Shown one piece after another: positions 1-5,983 of a stretch of 5,983 bases of DNA; positions within the stretch are counted from its first letter, which is position 1, and every line of letters begins with the position of its first letter. Position numbers and translations under genes: made by a program. The notes under the pieces were generated by a model. The model saw only the letters and a list, made by a program, of their open reading frames with translations. It searched no databases and had not been told where the DNA came from. Source of the stretch: Acidobacteriota bacterium (GTDB lineage: Bacteria > Acidobacteriota > Terriglobia > Acidiferrales > UBA7541); contig PKXT01000083.1 in assembly GCA_003133505.1 (NCBI GenBank), positions 1-5,983 of the forward strand, read 5' to 3'.

Positions 1-705
1 CAGGAATTGCACGTTGGGGTAAGCCATTATGCTCAGATGATTGCCCGCTACGTTGTGAATCTCCAGCCCTCCGCGCGCCCATTCTTCCCAGCCTGCTTTT
101 GGATCATCGAATCCGCGCAAATCACGCTCCCGGGCTCGAAACAGCGTTACCGGTCCAGCATAAGTGCACGGCACGTAACGTAACGCTGCAAGATGGCAAG
201 CCCGCTTCACATCCTTCAAGGGCTTCGGCAGCCTTAGGTTCTGGGGCAACCGCCGGGCCCTCCGAATAAGTCGCGTCGCCTTCCCCCACGCGTAATGAAT
301 CTTGTCGGCGCGTGAAAAGCCCAAAAACTTGCGGAACAGCGCTATCCGCGTCTCAACCTGACCGGGAAACGTATCAAAGAGCGCCAGTACGCCGACTTTC
401 TGTCCCTCGGCAAGGAGCTGCTGGGCCATTTCAAAAGCCACGACCCCGCCAAACGAAAGGCCACACAGGTAATAAGGACCTTCCGGCTGCAAACTCCGAA
501 TCTCCTTGATATACAATTCGGCCATCCGTTGAATGTGATCCAGAGGCCGGCTCTTCCCATCCAGGCCACGCGCCTCTAATCCATACACGGGTTGATCGTC
601 GCCCAACAATCGCGCCAGTTCCCCAAGCCTAAGCAGCGTACCGCCCACTCCGTGAATGCAAAACAAGGGCGGGCGGCTTCCTCGCGGCTCGATCGGAATC
701 AGGCA
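1..705 (-). other. Type I thioesterase (TE) release domain, C-terminal end cut by the window
   Basis: This alpha/beta hydrolase domain takes the finished peptide from the carrier as an acyl-enzyme and releases it by water or by an internal nucleophile. The fold starts at LFCIHGVGG (oxyanion strand, about residue 1120). The nucleophile elbow is GLSFGG with Ser1190 (codon 454-456), the acid is Asp1217 in LFDTF (codon 373-375), and the base is His1329 in GNHLSIM (codon 37-39). The Ser-to-Asp spacing of 27 equals that of the surfactin thioesterase (Ser80/Asp107). The segment between Asp and His (about 1225-1275), which forms the lid, is strikingly Arg/Lys-rich. Sequence alone does not tell macrocyclisation from hydrolysis. 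Confidence 0.94.
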
Positions 706-3700
706 TTCCCACGAAGAGGTTGAACCTTCCTCCATCAGCAGCGCGGCCATCCGCTCCACGGTGGGGGCCTGGAACAGGGCCGACAATGGCAGCCGCCGTC
801 CCATCAGGCGCTCTGTGCGATCCATTAGGCGAACGGCCAGCAGCGAATGTCCCCCCATGGCGAAGAAATCCTCGTCCACGCTTATAGGGCCGCCGTTTAG
901 TACGCTCTCCCATATCCTCAGGAGCCTGGATTCCACCTCGCCCTTGGGCCGCTTAAAGGCCCGGGCCAGATCCTGGTCGCGACCTTCCGGAGCGGGAAGG
1001 CGCCGACGGTCCACTTTGCCATTTGGTGTAAGAGGCAGCTCTTCCAGCTTGATGAAAACCGCGGGAATCATGTACTCAGGCAGCACGCGGCATAGCTCTG
1101 TCCGAACCATTCCAACGCTATCGTCGTCACGTGCGCCAGTCAAAGGAACCCAGTAAGCCACCAGGCGCCTATCTCCCGAGGGTTCCTCACGGATCACAAC
1201 AGCCGCATCTCTGACGATGCGGATCGCTTTCAAAGCCGCTTCTATTTCGCCCGGCTCTATACGGCGGCCCCGGATTTTCACCTGATCGTCGCCGCGGCCC
1301 AGAAATTCAATATTGCCATCCGGACGGTAAAAGCCAATGTCCCCTGAACGGTACAGGCGATCCCCCGGATCATCGGAAAAGGAATCGGGCAGAAATCGTT
1401 CTTTAGTGAGCCGGGAATCATTTATGTAACCCCGGGCAACGCCATCGCCCCCGATGTACAATTCCCCCGCAACACCCACGGGAACGGGCTGCTGGTGCGG
1501 ATCAAGAATATAGACGCGCGTATTGCCAATCGGCTTACCGATGGGAATTGAGGCCGCCTTTGCTATCTCCAGCGGAACGATCGGGTAGCAACAGGTAAAC
1601 GTTGTACCTTCCGTAGGACCATAACCGTTGATGATATGTGTTTCTGGTAGCGCTTCCAGGGCATAGCGAACGTGTGGGGCGGATAGAGCTTCCCCTCCAA
1701 TCAGCAGTTGTTTTACTTCGCGAAGGGCCCGCGGATTATGATCAATTACTGAATTAAAGAGCGATGAAGTGAGCCACAGGATGTTCACCTTATTACTGCG
1801 GAGCGCATCCCCCAGACCGGTAATTGTGGCCATGCGTTCCGGAAATAACACGCATCGTCCGCCATGTAGCAATGGTCCCCAGATCTCAAACGTAGACGCA
1901 TCGAAGCTTAGCGGCGCAAGCTGCAAAAATACCTGTTCGGGACCCAGTTGCGCATAATCCACTCCAAACAATAAACGCACAATACCGCGATGGCGGACTT
2001 CGACACCCTTCGGCATACCCGTCGAGCCGGAGGTGTAAATTACATAGGCCGTATCTTCAGCGCTATTCGTGGTTTCCAGCCGTTCCCGCGGACAGGCTTC
2101 TAAGATGGATGCGTCCTCTTGCACGGAAATTACCTTCATTCCCGGAGGAAGCCTCCGTTTAAGAGTGGTCTGGGTTACCACCACTTTAGCGTTGCTGTCG
2201 CGGATTAGGAGGGCCAGCCGCTCGGGCGGAAATTCAGCATCCAGTGGAAGGTACGCGCCTCCAGCTTTTAAAACCCCCAGCAGGGCGGCAATTAGATCAG
2301 TGTGGCGCTCCAGCAGAATTCCGACCAGATCGCCCCGGGCAACGCCCAAATCACGAAGCCGGTGGGCGAATTGGTTGGCGCGCTGGTCCAACTCGCCATA
2401 GGTCAGTTGAGCGTTGCCGGATACCACCGCCAACCTTTCCGGCTGCCGGTCCGCTTGATCCTCAAATATCCGATGGACTGGGCGATCCCGCGGATAATCG
2501 CGCCGCGTGTCGTTCCACTGGACCAGCAATTCGCGCCGCTCCCCATGGGTAAGCAGGGGCAATTCCGAGAGGGGCGCATCCGGGTTCTCAATCACCCCGG
2601 TGAGCAGCGTTTCCAGGTGCCCGGCCATGCGCGCGATTGTTTCTTCGCTGAAGAGATCGGTGCTATACACGAAACGGCCGCTGATGCCCGAGAGCTGTTC
2701 ATCGAGCTCCAGGTACAAATCAAATTTCGACGTTCCCGTTTCTACATCCAATTGGGTGATGTGCCACCCCGAGTCATCCTCAGGCAGCGCGGGCACCACG
2801 GTAAATAGCATCTGAAAAAGCGGATTGCGGCTGGGATCGTGGGGGACGTGCAGTTCCTGCACCAGCGCCTCGAAGGGAACGTCGCCGTTGGAGATGGCCT
2901 CCAAAGTTGCTTCCCGGCACCGCTTCAGCAATTCGCGAAAGGTCGGATTCCCTTTGAGGCAGGCCCGCAAAACCACCGGATTTTGGAAGCAACCAAATAC
3001 GTTTTCCAGCTCCGAACGGCTGCGGCCCGAATTAATCGTTCCTATGGTGAACTCTTCCCGAGACGTGTAACGCTGCAGCAGCGCCTGGAATGCCGCTAGC
3101 AGGGTCATGAACGGGGTTGCGCCTTCCCGGCGGCTGAGTGCGGCAATTTCTTCGGAAAGACCCGCCGAAAAATGCAGACGGTAGAGAGCCCCACGAAATG
3201 TTTCCACCGGCACGCGCGATTTGGCCGTGGAAAGCTCCAGCGGAGCAGGGTTGTCCCGCAAACGATCCTGCCAATAGTCCATCTGGGTTTGAGCGCCGCC
3301 TTCGGCGATCCACTGCCGCTGCCAAAGCGCGAAATCCGTGTATTGGAGTACCGGTTCGGGCAATGGCGAAGGCTGAGCAGCAAGAAATGCCGCGTAGAGG
3401 GTCTTGAGCTCACTCCAGAAAATTCGATAGCCGGAGATGCCATCGAAAATGATGTGGTGGAAGGTCAAATAGATGCGGTAATCTTCCGGCCCTAAACGGC
3501 AAAGCAGCGCTCGAAATAGGGGACCCTTCTTAAGATTAAACGGCCGGCGAGCTTCGTCCGTGGCCAGCCGCAATGCCGCCGCCTCCCTCCTGCCAAGTGG
3601 AAGATCGGTAAAATCGCGCACCGGCAGGCTGAACCGAAAAGGAGAGTGAACCACCTGCGCGGGCTCGCCATCCACAACATCCACAGTGGTCCGCCACGCC

Positions 3701-4023
3701 TCATGACGGCGCACAATTTCATTGAAGGCCCGCTCCAATACCGCCGCATCCAGAGGGCCCTGGCGGCGGATGGTCATTGTCTCGTGATATACCGGAAGAT
3801 CGGGAGCGAGCTGGGAATGTAGCCAGACCTGCTGCTGGGCAAAAGAGAGTGGAATACGCCCGGTGGCATGTCGCGGTTGGATTGCGCCCGCGACCATTTC
3901 GCCGGTGGGCCGGTCCCGGAGATAGCTCTCTAACTGCGCCCGTTGCTCATTGGTCATGGGCGCACTCGATGTCACCGACGGAGGTGGCGCCAAGGCGGGC
4001 CCACTTTCTTTGCCGCCGGTCAT
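1..4023 (-). CDS. Nonribosomal peptide synthetase, termination module C-A-PCP-TE; 3' end just outside window
   Basis: A single uninterrupted frame of 1341 codons runs from ATG 4023 off the left edge. Domain order by residue is: N-terminal linker 1-55, condensation about 56-485, adenylation about 519-1010, peptidyl carrier about 1029-1096, and type I thioesterase from about 1107 to the edge. One complete module thus condenses the upstream peptide with its own amino acid and releases the product. All three thioesterase triad residues are present and only the final helix (roughly 10-25 residues) should be missing. No epimerase, methyltransferase or second module is present. The first 22 residues (Ser/Pro/Ala/Gly-rich) precede a second Met at residue 23, where the usual helix leading into a condensation domain begins (MTNEQRAQLESYLR). 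The true start could therefore be either Met; I prefer the first because of the ATGA overlap. The gene probably works directly after the NRPS that ends at 5373, with the P450 acting on the same pathway. Confidence 0.97.
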   Translation of the reverse strand, partial: MTGGKESGPALAPPPSVTSSAPMTNEQRAQLESYLRDRPTGEMVAGAIQPRHATGRIPLSFAQQQVWLHSQLAPDLPVYHETMTIRRQGPLDAAVLERAFNEIVRRHEAWRTTVDVVDGEPAQVVHSPFRFSLPVRDFTDLPLGRREAAALRLATDEARRPFNLKKGPLFRALLCRLGPEDYRIYLTFHHIIFDGISGYRIFWSELKTLYAAFLAAQPSPLPEPVLQYTDFALWQRQWIAEGGAQTQMDYWQDRLRDNPAPLELSTAKSRVPVETFRGALYRLHFSAGLSEEIAALSRREGATPFMTLLAAFQALLQRYTSREEFTIGTINSGRSRSELENVFGCFQNPVVLRACLKGNPTFRELLKRCREATLEAISNGDVPFEALVQELHVPHDPSRNPLFQMLFTVVPALPEDDSGWHITQLDVETGTSKFDLYLELDEQLSGISGRFVYSTDLFSEETIARMAGHLETLLTGVIENPDAPLSELPLLTHGERRELLVQWNDTRRDYPRDRPVHRIFEDQADRQPERLAVVSGNAQLTYGELDQRANQFAHRLRDLGVARGDLVGILLERHTDLIAALLGVLKAGGAYLPLDAEFPPERLALLIRDSNAKVVVTQTTLKRRLPPGMKVISVQEDASILEACPRERLETTNSAEDTAYVIYTSGSTGMPKGVEVRHRGIVRLLFGVDYAQLGPEQVFLQLAPLSFDASTFEIWGPLLHGGRCVLFPERMATITGLGDALRSNKVNILWLTSSLFNSVIDHNPRALREVKQLLIGGEALSAPHVRYALEALPETHIINGYGPTEGTTFTCCYPIVPLEIAKAASIPIGKPIGNTRVYILDPHQQPVPVGVAGELYIGGDGVARGYINDSRLTKERFLPDSFSDDPGDRLYRSGDIGFYRPDGNIEFLGRGDDQVKIRGRRIEPGEIEAALKAIRIVRDAAVVIREEPSGDRRLVAYWVPLTGARDDDSVGMVRTELCRVLPEYMIPAVFIKLEELPLTPNGKVDRRRLPAPEGRDQDLARAFKRPKGEVESRLLRIWESVLNGGPISVDEDFFAMGGHSLLAVRLMDRTERLMGRRLPLSALFQAPTVERMAALLMEEGSTSSWECLIPIEPRGSRPPLFCIHGVGGTLLRLGELARLLGDDQPVYGLEARGLDGKSRPLDHIQRMAELYIKEIRSLQPEGPYYLCGLSFGGVVAFEMAQQLLAEGQKVGVLALFDTFPGQVETRIALFRKFLGFSRADKIHYAWGKATRLIRRARRLPQNLRLPKPLKDVKRACHLAALRYVPCTYAGPVTLFRARERDLRGFDDPKAGWEEWARGGLEIHNVAGNHLSIMAYPNVQFL
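734..939 (-). other. Peptidyl carrier protein (PCP/T) domain
   Basis: The carrier holds the activated amino acid, then the full peptide, on a phosphopantetheine arm. The motif DFFAMGGHSLL is intact, with the attachment Ser at residue 1060 (codon 844-846). The four-helix region continues through RRLPLSALFQAPTVERM. It lies directly between the A and TE domains, as expected for a terminal module. Over 47 aligned positions starting at the FF of the motif it matches the carrier of the upstream NRPS at only about 19, so it does not look like a recent module duplicate. Confidence 0.95.
994..2469 (-). other. Adenylation (A) domain, predicted valine-type specificity
   Basis: This domain activates an amino acid as aminoacyl-AMP and loads it on the adjacent carrier. 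All core motifs are readable: A1 LTYGELDQRANQ, A2 LKAGGAYLPLD, A3 YTSGSTGMPKG (loop from residue 664), A4 FDASTFEIWG, A5 NGYGPTEGTT, A6 GELYIGGDGVARGY, A7 LYRSGD, A8 GRGDDQVKIRGRRIE and A10 NGKVDR (Lys1003, codon 1015-1017). Aligning by hand to the PheA pocket gives Asp708 (235), Ala709 (236), Phe712 (239), Trp750 (278), Leu774 (299), Gly776 (301), Gly800 (322), Thr808 (330), Phe809 (331) and Lys1003 (517), that is DAFWLGGTFK. This differs at one conservative position from the established valine code DAFWIGGTFK. Valine is therefore the best prediction, with isoleucine or another small branched residue as alternatives. Domain identity is near certain; specificity is moderately sure. Confidence 0.93.
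2560..3858 (-). other. Condensation (C) domain of the downstream NRPS
   Basis: This domain forms the peptide bond between the upstream peptidyl thioester and the amino acid on its own carrier. The motifs seen are C1 SFAQQQVW (residues 60-67), C2 RRHEAWRT (about 105-112), C3 HHIIFDG (189-195), YTDFALW (228-234), C5 FGCFQNPVVLR (343-353), C6 NGDVPFE (379-385) and C7 HDPSRNP (395-401). The second His of C3 (residue 190, codon 3454-3456) and Asp194 are both intact, so the domain should be active. Several flanking consensus positions drift: Arg to Gln65 in C1, Phe193 before the C3 Asp, Gln-Asn-Pro in C5, Gly380 for Gln in C6, and His395 for Arg in C7. The spacing and HHxxxDG motif fit a peptide-elongating domain rather than an epimerase. 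Whether it accepts an L- or D-configured donor cannot be decided by eye. Confidence 0.93.
4020..4023 (-). promoter_or_regulatory. ATGA stop/start overlap coupling the P450 and the downstream NRPS
   Basis: The P450 TGA (4022-4020) and the NRPS ATG (4023-4021) share bases as ATGA, a typical arrangement for translational coupling by reinitiating ribosomes. The upstream sequence holds only a weak purine-rich match (GGGGCGAG, about eight bases before the ATG), consistent with reliance on coupling. An alternative in-frame ATG at 3957-3955 also lacks a good ribosome binding site. Confidence 0.65.
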
Positions 4024-5360
4024 GCCGGCGCTCGCCCCGACGACCCCGATAGCCCGCTTGATTTCAACGGGGAATGCTCGCTGGGATGCGCGCGATTCAC
4101 CGGATCAAACTCCACCGGCAGAGACGTGAGTCCCCGTAAACCGAGATTGGTTCGCCAAGTTAATGGCGCGTCATCCGCGAGCCTCACATTGTGAAGCCGC
4201 CGGCATATAGCCTCGATCGCCGCCTGCCCTTCGATGCGAGCCAGGGGCGCTCCAAAACAGAAATGCGCTGCCCAGCCAAACGCGAGATGCCGGTTGTCGG
4301 GCCGGCTAATGTCGAATCGATCCGGCTCCGCGAATCGCTCTGGGTCGCGGTTCCCCGCCGCCATCACAGCGATTACAGCCTGACGCTTTTGAATCAGTCT
4401 GCCGTGCAGTTCGGTATCGTGAGGAGCCAGCCGCGCAGTGTGCTGGCTGGGAGGTTCAAAACGCAGCATTTCCTCCACTGCGGAAGGAATAAGAGAAAGG
4501 TCCCCACGCAGACGGGCGAATTCCTCAGGATGCCGCAACAGAGTTAGAAGTCCATTGCCAATCAGATTCGTGGTCGTTTCCTGCCCTCCCACCATGGTCA
4601 CAATGCTGTTAGCCACTACCTCTTCATCGCTTAACCGGTCGCCATCCATTTCCGCAGTGAGCAGCGAATGAATAAATCCTTCGCGTGGATGTATGCGCAT
4701 TTCGGCGATCCGCTCGCGAAAGTACCCTGTCATCTCCTCCACAGTCTTCAAAACCCGCGCGATGCGATCGGGGTTGTGTTGGAAATTGCCTAGCATCTCC
4801 GCAAAATCCGCCGACCAGCCCTTTAAAAGATGATGGTCGTCCACCGGTACGCCCAGCATCTCAGCGGTCACAATCGCCGGCAGTGGTTCGGCCAGATCGC
4901 GGATGATATCCGCCTCACCTCGCGGTTCCATCTCGGCAAGAAGGCGATCGGTAATTTCGCCGATGTGTTCCCGCAGGACTTCCACCCGCCGAGGCGTAAA
5001 CGCATACGATGCCAGTCCCCGCAGTCGCGTGTGGTCGGGCGGATCCATAAACAGCATCTGCTTTACCATGACTCGCGCTATCGGGCTCAGGCGCTCAAGG
5101 CCCAACGCGGCGAGCTGGTCGGGAGTAGGTGTCCGATCAGCCGAAAAGCCGTACAAAACAGTCACTACGTCGGCGTATCGGGTTACCACCCAGGCATGCA
5201 AATAGGGATCCCAGTGAACCGGATCTTCCTGGCGCAGGCGGGCGAATAGAGGATATGGATTGGCCAGGATTTCGGGATTAAGCAGTCCAAACAAGCTAAG
5301 CGAAGAATCAGATTGGTGCGGCGAGGTAGCCGAAGAGGGCACGGATTTCAACGTGGGCAT
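4020..5360 (-). CDS. Cytochrome P450, NRPS-cluster tailoring monooxygenase
   Basis: This is a soluble bacterial P450 of 446 residues (usual length about 400-450), with no signal peptide or membrane anchor. Numbering is from the ATG at 5360. Family landmarks are MDPPDHTRLR in the C-helix region, the I-helix oxygen-activation motif GGQETT (acid Glu261, Thr262), the K-helix ExxR (Glu297-Arg300, EMLR), the segment DPERFAEPDRFDISR, and the heme loop FGWAAHFCFG with proximal ligand Cys368 (codon 4257-4259). All catalytic landmarks are intact. One deviation is Ala at the second Gly of the FGxGxHxCxG consensus. The overall look is that of CYP107-like P450s of secondary metabolism, which need separate ferredoxin and reductase partners; none is encoded here. 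Position between two NRPS subunits, with a 12-base gap before and an ATGA overlap after, makes it part of the pathway. Likely roles are hydroxylation of a carrier-bound amino acid or of the released peptide. Aromatic cross-linking is less supported, because no X recruitment domain is visible. P450 identity is certain; the reaction is inferred. Confidence 0.96.
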   Translation of the reverse strand: MPTLKSVPSSATSPHQSDSSLSLFGLLNPEILANPYPLFARLRQEDPVHWDPYLHAWVVTRYADVVTVLYGFSADRTPTPDQLAALGLERLSPIARVMVKQMLFMDPPDHTRLRGLASYAFTPRRVEVLREHIGEITDRLLAEMEPRGEADIIRDLAEPLPAIVTAEMLGVPVDDHHLLKGWSADFAEMLGNFQHNPDRIARVLKTVEEMTGYFRERIAEMRIHPREGFIHSLLTAEMDGDRLSDEEVVANSIVTMVGGQETTTNLIGNGLLTLLRHPEEFARLRGDLSLIPSAVEEMLRFEPPSQHTARLAPHDTELHGRLIQKRQAVIAVMAAGNRDPERFAEPDRFDISRPDNRHLAFGWAAHFCFGAPLARIEGQAAIEAICRRLHNVRLADDAPLTWRTNLGLRGLTSLPVEFDPVNRAHPSEHSPLKSSGLSGSSGRAPA

Positions 5361-5365
5361 TCGCA

Positions 5366-5369
5366 CTCC
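5366..5369 (-). promoter_or_regulatory. Shine-Dalgarno site of the P450 gene
   Basis: GGAG on the minus strand lies five bases (TGCGA) before the ATG at 5360-5358 and just after the upstream NRPS stop codon. It decides the P450 start. The in-frame GTG at 5366-5364 overlaps the GGAG itself and so is poorly placed, while the ATG two codons later has normal spacing. The 12-base gap between stop and start indicates translation from the same transcript as the NRPS. Confidence 0.75.
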
Positions 5370-5372
5370 ATG

Positions 5373-5983
5373 CTACACGGATTGTACGTGAGATTTGTCC
5401 GGGTGAGCTGTCATTTCCAGCTTCTTCAGGATGAGCCTCTCGATCTCGCTGGAGAGATCGGCAACCGTAGGCGCGTCAAACAGGCTGCGCAGGGGAAGTT
5501 CGATGCCAAACGCGTCGCGAGCGCGCGCAATCACCTGCGTGCCAAGAAGCGAATGTCCGCCGAGAAGAAAGAAGTTCTCGTGAATGCTCACCCGCTCCAG
5601 CCCCATCAGGGAGCCTAGAATCGCGGCCAGCCGCTCTTCCACCGGCGTGCGGGGCGCAATGTATTCCCGTCCTTCCTGAGATATCGCCGAGACCAACGTC
5701 GGCAGCGCCTCGCGATCGAGCTTCCCGTGGGAAGTCAGCGGAAGCGCGTCCAGAGAAACAAATGCCGTTGGAATCATGTATTCCGGTAATGTCTCGCGCA
5801 AATAAACTGTCAGCGCGGATTCAGTTACCGCCGCGCTAGGCGCGGGAACAATGTAGGCTACCAGGCGTTTCTCGCCGGGAATTTCCTCGCGCGCAATTAC
5901 CGCGCTCTCTGTAACACCCGGATATCGGTTCAGCGCCATGACGATCTCGGCCGGCTCAATTCGGAAACCGCGGATTTTGATCT
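5373..5983 (-). CDS. Nonribosomal peptide synthetase, C-terminal part (end of adenylation domain plus carrier protein); 5' end outside window
   Basis: The last 202 residues of a larger NRPS subunit are visible; the gene enters from the right edge and ends at TAG (5373-5375). The visible part opens inside core motif A8 of an adenylation domain (KIRGFRIEPAEI, 5981-5946). It continues through the A-domain C-terminal subdomain (LPEYMIP) to motif A10, SHGKLDR, whose Lys (codon 5721-5723) is the conserved catalytic lysine of amino acid adenylation. A peptidyl carrier protein follows with NFFLLGGHSLL. Its Ser (codon 5550-5552) is the phosphopantetheine attachment site. After the carrier there is only a short charged tail and a stop, with no epimerase or thioesterase. 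The subunit therefore should hand its peptide to another protein, most simply the NRPS encoded two genes downstream. The substrate pocket lies outside the window, so specificity cannot be predicted. The Met at 5937-5939 sits inside A8 and is not the start. Confidence 0.95.
   Translation of the reverse strand, partial: IKIRGFRIEPAEIVMALNRYPGVTESAVIAREEIPGEKRLVAYIVPAPSAAVTESALTVYLRETLPEYMIPTAFVSLDALPLTSHGKLDREALPTLVSAISQEGREYIAPRTPVEERLAAILGSLMGLERVSIHENFFLLGGHSLLGTQVIARARDAFGIELPLRSLFDAPTVADLSSEIERLILKKLEMTAHPDKSHVQSV

Noticed and set aside
656..1156. Plus-strand ORF of 166 codons rich in Ser and Arg
   Set aside because: It is antisense to the carrier and A-domain end, where the minus-strand frame shows GGHSL and NGKVDR. 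No domain or ribosome binding site supports it.
2302..2808. Plus-strand ORF of 168 codons
   Set aside because: It lies wholly antisense to the C/A-domain part of the NRPS, whose frame contains clear motifs throughout. The translation is low-complexity Arg/Pro-rich with no recognisable domain, so it is a shadow of a GC-rich coding strand.
3032..3443. Two minus-strand ORFs (3032-3325 and 3105-3443) in other frames than the NRPS
   Set aside because: At first they suggested a frameshift in the NRPS. Translating every codon from 4023 to 1 in a single frame gave no stop and continuous condensation-domain motifs across this stretch, so they are out-of-frame shadows.
4191..5249. Plus-strand ORFs antisense to the P450 (for example 4191-4547, 4830-5249)
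   Set aside because: They overlap an intact P450 with all its motifs and have no recognisable content.
5364..5366. GTG as the P450 start (two residues longer)
   Set aside because: The codon overlaps the GGAG ribosome binding site; the ATG at 5360-5358 has correct five-base spacing.
734..5620. Recent duplication of the two A-PCP modules
   Set aside because: The two A8-to-PCP stretches share only family-level similarity (about 19 of 47 carrier positions), and their A8 and A10 motifs differ (EPAEI/SHGKLDR versus EPGEI/NGKVDR).
1..5983. Promoter, terminator, tRNA, CRISPR or insertion sequence
   Set aside because: Coding sequence covers everything except 12 bases. I saw no direct-repeat array, inverted-repeat ends, transposase motif or hairpin followed by a T-run.

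Overview
The whole window is one reading direction (minus strand) of a nonribosomal peptide synthetase (NRPS) gene cluster, and both ends are cut by the window. Base composition is moderately GC-rich by eye. Codon usage, with rare Leu codons TTA/CTA tolerated, points to a soil or myxobacterial/acidobacterial-type bacterium rather than a high-GC actinomycete. This taxonomic guess is weak, since no rRNA or housekeeping gene is present.

In transcription order (right to left): (1) 5983-5373 is the 3' end of an NRPS gene. It shows the last part of an adenylation domain (from core motif A8), a carrier protein domain and then a stop, with no thioesterase. (2) 5360-4020 is a complete 446-residue cytochrome P450, starting 12 bases after that stop behind a good Shine-Dalgarno sequence. 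(3) 4023-1 is a second NRPS gene, overlapping the P450 stop codon by ATGA. It encodes one complete termination module, C-A-PCP-TE, and all but the last few codons fall inside the window (1341 residues visible). It is not obvious from ORF lists because its frame runs open off the left edge.

The working model is an assembly-line handover. The carrier domain ending the upstream subunit presents the growing peptide to the N-terminal condensation domain of the downstream subunit. That subunit adds one last residue (binding-pocket code read here as DAFWLGGTFK, best match valine) and its thioesterase releases the product by hydrolysis or cyclisation. The P450, encoded between the two subunits and tightly coupled to both, is the likely oxidative tailoring enzyme; its substrate cannot be read from this window.

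There is no intergenic stretch longer than 12 bases, and no RNA gene, mobile element, CRISPR array, promoter or terminator that I can support. The plus strand carries only antisense shadow ORFs. The architecture is a known type. The specific product and the timing of P450 action are the open questions.
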